64,000 bases of DNA, taken from assembly GCF_905220565.1 (NCBI RefSeq), contig NC_059399.1, forward strand, positions 17,600,501 to 17,664,500, given 5' to 3'. A program made the position numbers and the translations under genes. Position 1 is the stretch's first letter. The number at the start of each line of letters is the position of its first letter. The DNA comes from Melitaea cinxia (lineage: Eukaryota; Arthropoda; Insecta; Lepidoptera; Nymphalidae). Below the pieces are notes generated by a model, which was not told where the DNA came from, did not search any database, and saw only the letters and a list, made by a program, of their open reading frames with translations. This document shows positions 11,978 through 23,580 of the stretch, piece by piece.

Positions 11978-12226
11978 GTCAAACTCATCATTATTCCTAA
12001 TATTTTTTTCATATTTAAAAAATGTATACTATTATATTTAAACAAAATAAATATAAAATAGTATACATTTTTGAATTGATGAATTCTTATTTATTTATTT
12101 TTTAATTATATAACATCCACGAGCTCGTAATCACACGTGTTTTATAGCCGTTTTCAATATTATCTCTGGTTTTGAGAAATAGCGATACATTTTGACACAA
12201 TTTGAATGGACTTATATTATAATGAC
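11978..12226. other. AT-rich spacer, small inverted repeat
   Basis: Contains AATGTATACTATTATATTTA and its near-reverse complement around 12022-12072. Otherwise nothing was recognised. Confidence 0.4.
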
Positions 12227-12227
12227 T

Positions 12228-12450
12228 AGCCCGTTGGCGCAGTTTGTAATAACCCCAATTTCTGCTCCGGGGGTTGTGGGTTTGATTCCCACCGCGAGTC
12301 TGGGTTTATTGTATATATTTATTTATATATGTATTATTTATAAGTATGTTTATCGAAAAAAAATGTAGCTATACCAGTCGTCTGTTACCTATAACACAAG
12401 TATTAAGTTGCTTACTTTAGGAACAGATGACCGTGTGGGTATTATGTATA
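12228..12450 (+). mobile_element. SINE-1, tRNA-derived, full-length-like
   Basis: Head TAGCCCGTTGGCGCAGTTTG with an A-box-like TGGCGCAGTTT (12235-12245) and a B box GGTTTGATTCC (12279-12289). The body contains the ATTTATATATGTATT block, a GCTATACCAGTCG block and the 3' motif GAACAGATGACCGTGTG. Related copies lie at 36243, 40393 (split), 46560 and 61825. Confidence 0.8.
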
Positions 12451-12934
12451 TATTTATTTATTATGATTATAATTCTTCAGAGATAGACGGAGTATTGAAA
12501 ATGACAGCTACAGCAGTTCTCAGACTACCTAGAAGATCTTGGACACAGTCCAAAACTGACAGGTTTATATACTTATTTACATCTTTTTCGTTGGGACTTG
12601 TTTCCATCCAATGTGATAGAGAAACTTATATCCATCCAACCTGTAGTAAAGCAACCTTTAAGTATTTTAGTTTCAAAAAAAGCTCTTATCTGACGACTGA
12701 TGACGTCAGTGATCAGAGCATGTGACATAAAAACGTGTTTGAAATATGTTCGTTAATTAGTTTTGGAAACATGAAAATTATTGTATCAATCTTAAGGTCT
12801 TCTTGTATTAGGCTAAGTGTTTAAGTCTGTATCGTGTGTTTTTTGGACTCCAACTACAAGAGTTCACTTTACAGACGATGGTGGAAAGATTTTACGTATG
12901 ATTAGCAATCTTGTGATTATACAAATAAATCAAT
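12451..12934. other. No recognised feature
   Basis: The open frame at 12408-12725 begins inside SINE-1 and continues into unrelated sequence. No domain is recognisable and I do not call it a gene. Confidence 0.5.
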
Positions 12935-13145
12935 AAATAAATGTAAATAAACGCTTCACACTCAACGTCCCTCAGTAGGATTTTCTCCTGTGTTATGAGT
13001 CCGGAAACATACACAACACACATGCACAAATGCCCAGACCACGACTAACATCTATATGGCCAATACAAATATCTGTCGTGAGCGGAGATCGAATTCGCGA
13101 CCGCCAGCGCGACAGTCAGTACTGTGACCGCTGCGCCAACGTGTC
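12935..13145 (-). mobile_element. SINE-2, minus strand
   Basis: Reverse complement of the 7148-7372 element: A box TGGCGCAGCGG close to 13130, a B box with one change, a shared middle and the TAGGATTTTCTCCTGTGT block. The (TTTA)n tail lies at the left end. Confidence 0.8.
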
Positions 13146-13269
13146 GTCACCAAGGATGTTCTTCGTGACTTGATATGACACCATTCAGAAGAAAAGGTGT
13201 CTAGCACTTGACCCTCTACAGACCGTTACAATTTAGAGTTTATGAGTGATTGGATATCAATTAGCTAAC

Positions 13270-13365
13270 ATTTTGACGATACGTTAGCGCAACGATCACA
13301 ACACCGGCGCATGGCATGCATTTGTATCAGGCATACAAATGTTCGCCGTGGTCTTGTATACAGAA
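13270..13365 (+). mobile_element. SINE-2/SINE-5 head, degenerate
   Basis: Retains TTAGCGCAACGATCACAAC (an A-box relative) and CATACAAATGTTCGCCGTGG, with the B-box region deleted between them. It lies ~130 bp beyond the minus-strand SINE-2 copy. Confidence 0.5.
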
Positions 13366-13504
13366 GAAGGTTCTAGTGAGGGCTGTTTGGTATTTTACAC
13401 AAATTATTGTTATTTATTTGTCATTTAAGTAACTGTATGTTATTAGTGAGAAATAAATATTCTTTAAACTCAACTTAAAAGAAGACAGTTGTCTAAGTAC
13501 GTTT

Positions 13505-13600
13505 ACAGGAAGGAGATCACAGTCAAATAATACTGCTCAAGTGATATTGTATTCCTCTGGCGAGTCAGGTCAACCAGAGCTCTTGCAGAGAAAAATTTCA
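13505..13600 (+). mobile_element. SINE-4 fragment, degenerate
   Basis: Keeps the AGATCACAGTCAAATAATAC block and a decayed CAACCAGAGCTCTTG block. The 3' half is lost. Confidence 0.6.
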
Positions 13601-13966
13601 ATATGATTAAATATGTAAGACCCACATAATAAAAAGTCATACACATTTTCGATTTGCAGTATTTTTCATTATATTAATTAATTTAACAAACATTTCGGAA
13701 TAATTTTGTTCAATGTCAATATCATACACATTATTTCTTTGCATATATTTTGAAAAGATATCAACGTAATGAGTCAGAAGATGATTCTGTTGTTACTCAA
13801 CATCGAACCGGTGGACCTTGCGTACGGAGATCCATCAATTTTGCAGAAATCACTTTCTCAATACTACGAAATATACTTAAACTTTATTATTAACGTGACA
13901 AAATATTTTAAGGTCATTAGTAATATTTTAAGAGTTGTTCAAATTATTAGTTATACATTATAATCA
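13601..13966. other. No recognised feature
   Basis: AT-rich. The frame at 13769-13963 has no recognisable motif. Confidence 0.5.
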
Positions 13967-13967
13967 T

Positions 13968-14239
13968 ACTAGCTTCTGCCCGCGGCTTCGTCCGCGTGGA
14001 AGTTACTTTGGGTTGACGCTAACTTTAACCCGTGACTACGTTTTAACGCAGCGTACTTAGCGGAAGTTCTCAAAGGGAAAAGAAAATCCCCGATTTTGAA
14101 ACATTATTCATTAGTGCTCCGCTCTTATTGGTTTTAGCGTGATGATATGTAGCCTATAGCCTTCCTCGATAAATAGGCTATCTAACACTGGAAAAATTTA
14201 TCAAATTGGACCAGCAGTTTCTTATAATATTAGTATAGA
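13968..14239 (-). mobile_element. Non-autonomous Helitron
   Basis: Minus-strand reading starts ATCTATACTAATATTATAAG and ends CCACGCGGACGAAGCCGCGG then GCAGAAGCTAGT. The 3' end shows a GC-rich hairpin ~10 bp before CTAGT, diagnostic of Helitrons. The TAGCCTTCCTCGATAAATAG block is shared with 43775-43946. About 270 bp and non-coding. Confidence 0.75.
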
Positions 14240-14817
14240 TTAAAAAAGCAATATTTATTTTGTGAGTAATACATTTTGACTATGTTTTACTCGACGGGTT
14301 TGCACAAATGTCTTAGCCGTTGCTAAGTTAGCGTTTAGCGTTATTATGGTTAATCTGAAGCGAATTTTTGAGGTATTATTTTTGATGCCATGCAATTTTT
14401 TTTTTTATTGACTTAGCTACCTACGGGAACCAAAATCAACGATCGTCAAGTATTTTAAAGAGATACCCAACATAAGCGAATTTATTTCGTAAACAAAAGA
14501 CATCAACGCGCTCCGTGTTTGAATTATTGACTGGATTGATAATTAAAGCAAGTGACTATAAAACAATTTATTTAAATTGAAATTGTATGCCGAATTCGAC
14601 GATCGCTAATCGTGCTTTGTTTTATTTTTTATTTTGTCTATGTTTTATTTTATTTATTTACGTTTAAATTGTTTCTATTAAATAAAATTTGTTAACGTGA
14701 CTATAGACGTGATATCATATAACAATTGGACCTGTTTTTTTAGTTTTTTTTTTTTAAATTTATAGCTTAAGAGTCGTGTTACAGAGACGTCCTTGAAACT
14801 TTTAAAAGAATATTTCA
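14240..14817. other. No recognised feature
   Basis: AT-rich spacer between two Helitron-like elements. Confidence 0.5.
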
Positions 14818-15035
14818 GATATTAGCTGCGCCATGCGGTTTCAGCCGCGTTACTTTCAATTCCGTAGCAATTTCACGATGTGAATATGATGTGATGATCT
14901 CCAGCTATCAACGTACCAACTTTCATTGAAAGCCATTTAGTAGTTTTTGCGTTAAAGGGTAACAAACATACGCACATATATACATATGTATATATGCATC
15001 TATCCCCACAATTATTCGCATTTATAATATTAGTA
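14818..15035 (-). mobile_element. Helitron-like element
   Basis: The left side has GCGCCATGCGGTTTCAGCCG near a decayed TTAGC terminus. The right side has TATAATATTAGTAGGAT, a variant of the common 5' terminus. Non-coding; an ACATATATACATATG microsatellite lies inside. Confidence 0.55.
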
Positions 15036-15117
15036 GGATTTTGTTTCGGAATGTTATATTCTCTTAAAAGTTATTTATTATATTAAAAGTTAGAATATAT
15101 AAAAATTAGACCACACG

Positions 15118-15289
15118 ACTGAAGTAAAACTTACGAAACGTAACTCTCTCTCATTCTATCATCACTAACTTATATCTCCCTTTTAAATTTCCGGTCGCCT
15201 CGCCTGATCACACTTTTCGTAACGCTCTCGTCACGCATTCACCAGCTTACTCCCCAAATCCAGTATGTATAAAGAAGTTTTACTTCAGT
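15118..15289. mobile_element. MITE-I with 15-bp terminal inverted repeats
   Basis: ACTGAAGTAAAACTT at 15118-15132 is matched perfectly in inverse at 15275-15289. It has no coding capacity. Related copies lie at 26891, 48769, 56305 and 56625. In several copies one end is preceded by TAGACCACACG, so the true element may extend further on that side. No transposase source was identified. Confidence 0.7.
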
Positions 15290-15394
15290 AATTGTATATT
15301 ACTAAAATAAAACATACAACAAACATACATACACAAAACACTTAATAACAGATTACCATGTGTGTATATTAAACAGCCCTGGGGAATCAGCAGA

Positions 15395-15530
15395 ATAGAA
15401 TAGTACCCCCCTCAAGTACCAGGTATCGTAAGAGGCGACTAAAGGTACTCGGAGCGGATTCCCGCAACCGAACCAGCTCCACACGTAGCGACTTGTCGTT
15501 CCCGTGGGTCCCGCTGGCATAGTCGAGAGG
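15395..15530. repeat. Unclassified GC-richer repeat fragment
   Basis: Contains TATCGTAAGAGGCGACTAAA, which matches the 5' third of SINE-3 in reverse, but the rest (CTCCACACGTAGCGACTTGT and neighbours) is found nowhere else in the window. Possibly a LINE fragment from which the SINE-3 head derives. Confidence 0.35.
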
Positions 15531-15538
15531 ATGGTGTA

Positions 15539-15866
15539 TCATCATCATCATAATCATTTCAGCCTATTGCAGTCTACTGCTGGAGATAGACAGAGAAAAA
15601 TAACGTGAACTCACGTGTTTTGCCCATAGTCACCACGCTGGGCAGGCGAGTTGGTGACCGCGGACTGGCTTTGTCGCACCGAAGACGCTGCTGCCCATCT
15701 TCGGCCTGTGTATTTCAAAGCCAGCAGTTGGATGGTTATCCCGCCATCGGTCGGCTTTATAACTTCCAAGGTGGTAGTGGAACTATGTTATCCCTTAGTC
15801 GCCTCTTACGACAACCACGGGAAGAGAGGGGGGTGACTATATTCTTTAATACCGTAGCCACACAGC
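15539..15866 (-). mobile_element. SINE-3 with 8-bp target-site duplication
   Basis: Near-complete SINE-3 with an (ATC)n-type tail at left and the CACACAGCA head at right, flanked by ATGGTGTA at 15531-15538 and 15867-15874. About 25 bp of the RTE-like tail are rearranged (GGAGATAGACAGAG replaces the usual sequence). Confidence 0.85.
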
Positions 15867-15879
15867 ATGGTGTAGGCAG

Positions 15880-16427
15880 TAGAAAAATCTGCACTTCCTA
15901 AATTCAAACCCAGTCAAAGCAGTTAACATCTGTGGAGAGGACACTCGCATCGCACCATCGCAATCTCAAGAGCAGTGAAACCAACATGGATTTACACTGC
16001 TTAAAACATCTGCAATAGATGTAAAGGCCATAGACAGATAGATATTAAAAAAAAATCTTTTTTTAATAATATGCGTAAATATGGAGCAACATAACGATTA
16101 AGTAAAATAGCGTTTTTGGTTAAAGATAAACTGTTTTATAAATATTACAAATACAATGTACGTGCCACCGCAGTCATTAACTCGATGGTAGGCTTTTTGT
16201 TGCATTGTAATTATAAATTTGAACGAAACGCACGCGAACTGAAATTATAGTTTCAATAATAATAATGTTTCTTCTGCGATATACTTAACCGTAAATCATC
16301 ATTTGAATCATCTCTGTTATAACTGTTTTTGTTATATACAGGTATTAGATTGTTTTTGTTACTCAGTTCAGTCGTTTGTATTGATTGAATGATTATATAT
16401 TCGCATTAAAATCTGCTTCATTAACTA
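15880..16427. other. No recognised feature
   Basis: No repeat family or coding region recognised. Confidence 0.5.
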
Positions 16428-16600
16428 ACTTCCAAAAAAGGATGAAGTTCTTAATTCAATTGTATTTTTTATTATGTATGTTACCTCAGAAGTTTTGACT
16501 GGGTGGATCGAATTCAATATTTTTTTTAATCGAAAAGGGGTACGTGTCATTGGGTCCCGTTTAAATTTAATTGAGATATAACAAGTACTTTTTGAGTTCA
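16428..16600 (-). repeat. Repeat-G, partial
   Basis: Minus-strand match to the last ~170 bp of Repeat-G: an AACTTCCAAAAAAGGATGAA end, ATGTATGTTACCTCAGAAG and TTTTGACTGGGTGGATCG. Confidence 0.65.
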
Positions 16601-16684
16601 CCAGAACATCCTGTAAGTGTTTGTAACAAACCGGTTTTGCGTCTCGATCGCCTTCCTTGCGTACGCATTTACACCAAATTAAAA

Positions 16685-16760
16685 AGTTACCTACTTACTT
16701 TAGTTTGTAGAACTACCCACCAGATACCTACTTACTTCAGTTTGTAGAGCTACCCCCCTT
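16685..16760 (+). repeat. ~38-bp direct duplication
   Basis: ACCTACTTACTTTAGTTTGT with AGAACTACCC is repeated once with two changes (TTCAGTTTG, AGAGCTACCC). A third, weaker CTACCAGATAC trace lies at about 16850. Confidence 0.7.
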
Positions 16761-16977
16761 ATTTTTAATTGCCTAAATGAACTATATTCAACCTTAGCCC
16801 ACCAGACACAACAATGTCGCTACATATATATAACCTAATGCATCTATGAACTACCAGATACTTTTAGTATTTTATCCAAGTTATATATATTATATAGTTA
16901 TTATTTTGTAATGTAACTGCATGTTATGGATGAGAAATATTCTATAAACCCAAATTAACAGAAGTACTTCAGTCGTT

Positions 16978-17140
16978 TCAGCAGTCTTCATAGAAGTTCA
17001 CAGTCAAATAATACTGTTCTCAAGCTGTGTTGTGGTGAGAGTTTGTTCCCCAAGAGTGTTGAGTGAGTTGACCAGACCCCTGGGGGATTGGGGGCTAGGG
17101 TCCGCAACGCATTTGCATTACTTATGGTGTGCAGTTTACC
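16978..17140 (+). mobile_element. SINE-4 copy, degenerate
   Basis: Keeps TCACAGTCAAATAATACTG, GGGGGATTGGGGGCTAGGGT and a decayed GCAACGCATTTGC block. Both ends are lost. Confidence 0.65.
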
Positions 17141-19174
17141 GACCTATTCTTAAAAACAAAAGTCTATACCAAAGAGGAATTCCACAGTAAACAATTCGTC
17201 GTCGATGTCGGTACAGTATAGTAAAAAAACAATTTGATTAAACGACATCTCAATACAGCATCTTGAATATTATTTACATATCAATCAGCTGTCAACTCCA
17301 AGGTGGTTTGCGCAATGTTTTAAAGAACTATTTAGTGGATAATTTGTAAATATTACTATACTTTATTAATGATTATAACAAATCGAACTTGACGATGTTT
17401 CATTGACACATTTTTGTATCATCTCATTATCTACGTCTTGAAGATTTGAACGATGACCGAGGGCCGTTTAGTGAGGCGTATTTATAAAAAATAATAATGA
17501 TTTCTTGTAAAATTAATTTGATTATTACTTAAGGCGGTAATGAATTTAATTTATAGGCCACTGACTGATATTTCATTAAAGTTAATCGTTTTAGAACGTA
17601 GATAGGTGTGATATGAAATAAGTGATTGCTAACTTAAGTGACTGCATAAAAATAGATATTAAGTGACATTTTATACAATAGCCTATTATTATTCTACGGT
17701 AATGCAATACTAGAAGCAAATTTTGTGTCGGACTTGACGGTCACACATATCATCGCTGTGTTCTCGTGCCTATTATGTTTGTCATACATAACAGAGTCTA
17801 AAGTATTTTGTAAAACAATATTCTTTATTTTAAATGGGATAATGGAACCTCATACTTCAGATAGGAGAATAAAAAACCGAAATTAACGGTTTTACAGGAC
17901 TTAACTTGATTCTTAACTTTTTTTTTTTTTGAGGTGTGGTGAAGGGGCACGAGGACCCACAAAAAAATCCACGGTATTCGGACAACTGATCGAGGATATC
18001 ATAAAAGTGCGAACTCCTTGTAAAACGGGAGATGAAAGATCTTTTTGGGTAAAACAAAATTTTATCTTGTTTAATATGTAATAACTTTAGTTTAAATTAT
18101 GCGACCTATGTAAATGTTATGAGGTCTAATGCATCAGTTACAATGCTGGCAAAGAGACAACATTACACAATCAGCATTACTAAACAGGACTTGGGTTTTA
18201 TCTAACAAATATTTCTATTATATATCAACGATTAATGCGGTCGAGATTGCTAGCTCAATAAAATTTTAAGGACCGTTTAGTAATTAATAGTTAACCTTTA
18301 ACTTAAGAATACATCAAAACAGAACATAATCTGTGAAATTTTTAATTGGATGTGACTTTGACAATCCTTTTAACTGTTAATTACAGCTAACGACTTATTA
18401 TCATATAAATGTAATCATATTTTTTACATTAATGTTTGCATTGTTCTATTTTAAGGGATATTAACTATATGAATAACTTTGGTTTATTTATTTTACGAAG
18501 TTTGTAATCTCGACCGCACCAATCAACATCCTTTGTATATTCTCTATCATAGGTGACATTATTGAAATTATCTGTGTTATCTGTGAATTATTGACAGCCT
18601 TCAAACTACTCGTAAAATGAGTGAATGATCACGAAATGACTGATTTTACTTTTGACCGAATGTATTTGCCAATAACCTTAATATTAACGAAACATCATCA
18701 ATCAATCATTCATTACATACCCAACAATCGCCACTAGATGTCAGTCTGTCGCAAGACTGTAACTGAAGCGTGTAGAGATCCTCGGATAAGTATTAAAAAA
18801 CCATCATTGTTCTATTGAACGTGGCGTTCCGCGCGTGCATCGATTGGAAAAATATGTTCTTTATGTTTTTGGTATTGTTTGATTTTCATTGTTTGTCGAT
18901 ATGTTGGGACAGTGATCAGGGCAACAGGCTGTTACACCAGCAGCCGCGAGTTTGATCGACGACTTATAGAAAATATTCGTACAGGTTGTCGGTTACAGGT
19001 TCACACTCCACGACAAAATACAGAATGTTATAATTTGAATTGTATGTGGAGGGTTAATTATGTTAAGTTATTAAGTAAATTAATTTATTTAAGTGATATA
19101 ATGTGGATAATTAGAACTCTACACGACTTTCTGGCATAGATCATGAAAGAGTGTGACAAAAAATTAAGTTAAGT
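17141..19174. other. No recognised feature
   Basis: AT-rich. The frame at 17857-18057 (minus) includes a homopolymer run. The frame at 18879-19139 shows no recognisable domain. Weak tRNA-like traces (GAGTTTGATCG at 18950) may be a decayed SINE head but cannot be confirmed. Confidence 0.45.
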
Positions 19175-19380
19175 GAGTCTCCCCACCGTGTCTCGGAGAG
19201 CATGTTAAGCCGTGAGTAGCGGTTATTATCATGTACGCCTGATATTGATCGCTACTCGTAGTAGGGAATATATCTGCCAACCCGCATTCTAGCAGCGTGG
19301 TGGATTAAGCTGTGATTGTTCTCCTACACGGAGAAAAGATTCCTATGCCCAGCAGTGTGATATTACAGGCTGAAGCGAAG
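19175..19380 (+). mobile_element. SINE-5 3' body
   Basis: Matches SINE-5 from TCTCCCCACCGTGTCTCGGA to the RTE-like tail TATGCCCAGCAGTGTGATAT and CAGGCTGAAGCG. The tRNA-like head is missing or replaced. The open frame at 19312-19638 starts inside this repeat. Confidence 0.75.
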
Positions 19381-20960
19381 CGCATAGCGCTCAGTTATCG
19401 CAAAGACAACTTAAAAGCGATAACGACTCGACTTAATTTCAATTTGACAGCAATTATTGCAAAATTATCAAGCCAGTCTGTTTCAAGTTATGTAATAGCC
19501 CACTCATTGTTTTATTTTTTATTTTTTTATTTTTTTGTTAGATACAAAAGTCGCGACAATAGCAAACTTATTGTTTTACTTCACTTCTGTATTAATTTTC
19601 CTTTTTGTTTGGTTGCAATAAATATTTCTGTTATATGAGCATTGGGCTTAGTCTGGAAGCTTCTTAGCTATTTACTCTATTATGGTATTTATTTATCAAA
19701 CATCACCAGTTACATTACATTCGTCAACAGTAATTACACAAGAAACTAAATTCGAACTACAATATTGCTAACAATAATGTTTCAATTTTTAAGGTGAAAA
19801 CCATATGAGATACTATTAACCAATTGATGCCATGTAATTAGGTATACAATGTAACTTCAAAATGCTTTCATCAATTAAAATATGCGTACAGCATTTTGCA
19901 CCAAAGATCATTTTAGTCTCGAAGACGCAACCGCTTGAAGGTCACTTAGAAAGGTCAGATAACTTGATTGACTTTTAGCACAAAACTTCTCCTCAGCTGT
20001 TCACTAACTGTCAACGATATTGATTTGTTATAGAGATAAAAATCTTATGATGCCATATCTATCACTGTCAATACTTAAATATATATTATTTGAAAACATT
20101 TAATCGTGATTTTAATTTATCATAATGATATAAATGTAACTGATTTGTTTATAAATTTAATAAAAAGAAACTATTGGAAACTAAGTACTAATAGACTATC
20201 AGAGACTTTATCATCTATATGTAATACATGAGGCATATTCACCTCAACTAATATAATACACATCGATCATATATCTAAGAGACAAAGTGAACTTTGATGG
20301 TGGAACACATCTTTTAATTTTAACTCTTGGGTAGTATTGTATGTCAGATAATTATCCGAAATTTTAACGACTACTCAAGCAAACCTGACCTTAGATGTAA
20401 GTACTGAACCTAAGCGATGTTGGTCCAATTGCCCATTGGTCCGTTTAATCGTACAAAAAAGTTTAAAGTTTAAAAAATTTGTAAATATGAATTTTCAAAG
20501 CATATTGTGTTTAATTTAAAATATTCCAACAATGACGAAAATTTCGCTTATCGCATTACAAGCGAAATTGTCGACTCTACGACTATACCGACTTGCCATA
20601 ATGGAGCTCCACAACCTTTCAGAATAACCTTTGTTACGTCATCCGTTCCAATCTCAACCGCAATGATTTATAAATTTTAAAAGTATGATTGTCGAGATAC
20701 AAAAACTAAATTTATCATTAATATATAAGCATTAGTAACAACAAAATAGGAACATACTCGTATGTCGAAAATTCGAATGTAAGCAAATAAAAGGAGCTTA
20801 AAATGCGAAAAAAACGAAAAGAAAGAAAACAGGAAGTAGAATAAAATTATAAAACCAAGGTTCGCTGATATAGCTCAAAATGTCCAGACCATTAAAATAT
20901 CTGTATGGCCACTATAAACAACCTTCAAGAATAACTGCTACTAAAATAACGACTGCGACG
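19381..20960. other. No recognised gene
   Basis: AT-rich. A weak SINE-2/SINE-5 trace (CCAGACC, then ATATCTGTATGGCC) lies around 20885-20920. Confidence 0.45.
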
Positions 20961-20964
20961 TATA

Positions 20965-21105
20965 ATCAAAATAAAAATTAACTTCATTTAAATAGGCTTC
21001 AAAAGCGCTTTCGAATCGTCAACTTACAAATTAAATTATTTATTATTGTTAAAGAAATGCTACCACCAATTCGGAATGTAGTCTGAGAAGAAACGGGAAG
21101 ATACC
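20965..21105 (-). repeat. Repeat-H, likely LINE 3' UTR
   Basis: Shares AATAGGCTTCAAAAGCGCTT, TTCGAATCGTCAACTTACAA and GCTACCACCAATTCGGAATG with the copies at 41960 and 58240. On the minus strand the end contains a polyadenylation-type AATAAA in the best copy, so this is probably the 3' UTR of an unrecognised LINE. Confidence 0.55.
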
Positions 21106-21738
21106 CCGCAGTTAATTATGTAGTATATTAAGATTCTATAAATAAAACATTAACTAGGATCGAAAGCATAAGTTTTCTTAGATATCAGCTGTAAAAATTT
21201 TAGTCTTAAGAATCGAATGGTAAAAATAATGGATAATATTAAAAACTGTGACGGTGATATTAAGAAAAATTCAAATTAATTAATTAAACTCTAATAAAAT
21301 CTTGCCGCTTGTTATATGTATCAAAACAATAAATGCTAGTAGCGTATTTCACACGATTTAACTCCCAATTTTTTCACACCATGCGCCTTATATTGTCTTC
21401 TAAGGAGTTACCTCTAAAAAAGTAATTTCTACAACTGTAACAATTAATTTGCACATTATCTTTCCGTTTATTATTATTAAATTTAAATAAGAAAATTCTT
21501 CACACCAATTTATCTGTCCAGATGTCCAAACCTTAATTGCTTATTTCGTTTCTGCACATGTTTCTCAATCACAAGTGACGTTTGGACATTTTTTTGCCAT
21601 TAAAATATTTTAACACAGATGACAGAATGTTTTTATATACTAGTTAAGCATCGAGGTTTTACCCGTGTCATTTCCGATCACGTGGAAAAATTGAGATAAA
21701 TGGATGGAATGGATCTTCAGTACTAGACAAGTTAATGT
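21106..21738. other. No recognised feature
   Basis: AT-rich with nothing recognised. Confidence 0.5.
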
Positions 21739-21821
21739 CATTGAAATGAAGCAACTTTTTAAAAATTTTAAAAAAGTTAATGAACCGCGATAAAATCCGA
21801 AAAAGTTGTTTCATTTCAATG
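21739..21821. repeat. Inverted repeat, 22-bp arms
   Basis: Arms at 21739-21760 and 21800-21821 are complementary with one mismatch (CATTGAAATGAAGCAACTTT on the left). The loop is 39 nt. It could be a decayed fold-back transposon. The open frame across it is an artefact of the palindrome. Confidence 0.75.
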
Positions 21822-22824
21822 AATGAAATTCGCGTAAACATTAGAAAACAATAAGTTAACGTCATCATTGTTCAACCTAAACTGGTTGTACTAGGAAGAC
21901 ACAAAGTACGCAGGGAATGGATATCCTAAACACAGGTCTAGTTAGGAGTCAGTCCCTACCTTCGTTTGCAAATACCCAAGTTATGACCTTAGTAACATAT
22001 ATTTAATTTCCTATGGTACTGTATTGTGTTTAATGGCGTGGGTTTGATTTTGAACTAAATACTGTACTGTATATTGTAAGCGCTGTCGATTTTATACAAA
22101 TAAACAAATCAATAGTATATGATCGAATTGGATTGAATCAGTGGGTTGTGTTAAAGACCGAATGGGAATGATGATGAGATAAAAGTCCATATAACTAAAA
22201 TGAATTGCTAAAATGTATGTACCGAACAAATTCCGAATGACTGCAGCAAATGTTTGTGCAAATGTGCACAATATGCAGTTTATTTGCGTTCATTATTATC
22301 AGGATAAGGTTTCTACGAAAAAAAAAATCGGTAAATTAACGAAAAAAATGGCGTCGGTTAGTGTAGTGTGATAAAATAAATTCAATACCCGCGAAATACA
22401 AGCGGCACAGCAAGAGTTTTCTTAAAATCACGTTATTTCGCAAATGTATTGACGCATTGTTGTGATGTAACGCTACACACACACACATGCAACACCAATT
22501 GGACACGTTAAATGACATCTGCGGGATTCTTGTGCGTAGCGAGTTTTTGAACCAATACAAAAGTTCACTTTCCAATTTCATTGTCATATCATAAATAAAG
22601 AATTATCATTATAATAAAATATATTTAATGATAAATAGTAACAATTTATAATTATCAATTTATTTTCGAATGTAATTATTTATTATTGATGTTTATTTTT
22701 TATTTAATTTAAATTAATAAAACGATGACATCTTTTATTCAATCACGTTCGAATGACTTTACGGGTCCAGATGGAATTAGGTATAGAGCGTAGAAGATAG
22801 TTTAATGCTAATTTAATCGAATAA
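21822..22824. other. No recognised feature
   Basis: AT-rich. A short ACACACACAC run lies at about 22479-22488. The minus-strand frame at 22336-22587 has no recognisable motif. Confidence 0.5.
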
Positions 22825-23580
22825 TTGTGTTTGCTCACAAACGAAAAAAAAACCGACTTCAATTACATCGACGAGTAATACAACGTATATCGACGAAAAA
22901 ATAGTCAAGTAACTACGCGTTATCAAAGATTACTCAAAAAGTAGTTATTAGATGTCAATAAAATTTATATGTGACCACATGACAAACATCAGCTTTCGAT
23001 TAAATTAAAAATTATTAAAATCGGTACACCCAGTAAAAAGTTATTGCGGATTTTCAAGAGTTTCCCTCGATTTCTCTGGAATCCCATCATCAGATCCTGG
23101 TTTCTTTATCATGGTACTAAACTAGAAATATTCCCTTTCCAACAAAAAAAGAATTATCAAAATTGGTACACCCAGTAAAAAGTTATTGCGGATTTTCAAG
23201 AGTTTCCCTCGATTTCTCTGGGATCCCATCATCAGATCCTGGTTTCCTTACCATAAGTACTAAACTAGGGATATCTTCTTTCCAACAAAAAAAGAATTAT
23301 CAAAATCGGTACATCCAGTAGAAAGTTATGCGGTATAATACAACGTAGGTCGACGAAAAAAGCGTCAAGTAAAAACGCATTATTAGATATAACTCGAAAA
23401 GTAGTAGTTAGATCTCAAATAAATTTAAATGGGACCAATTGGCACACACCACCTTTCGATTAAAATAAAATTTGTCGAAATCGGTCTACCCGGTCAAAAG
23501 TTCTGATGTAACATACATAAAAAAAAAAAAAAATACAGTCGAATTGAGAACCTCCTCCTTTTTTGGAAGTCGGTTAAAAA
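22825..23580 (+). repeat. Repeat-G, longest copy with internal tandem units
   Basis: Interspersed repeat with short inverted ends: AACCGACTTC at about 22852 and GAAGTCGGTT at 23567-23576. The interior holds two complete units of 142-143 bp (23011-23152 and 23153-23295) plus the start of a third, each containing CGGATTTTCAAGAGTTTCCC and CATCATCAGATCCTGG. Other copies hold one unit (48040-48500) or none (56862-57335, 11731-11977). No coding capacity; the superfamily is unknown. Confidence 0.8.

Noticed and set aside
12408..12725. 105-aa open frame on the plus strand
   Set aside because: It starts in the SINE-1 3' end; no recognisable protein features.
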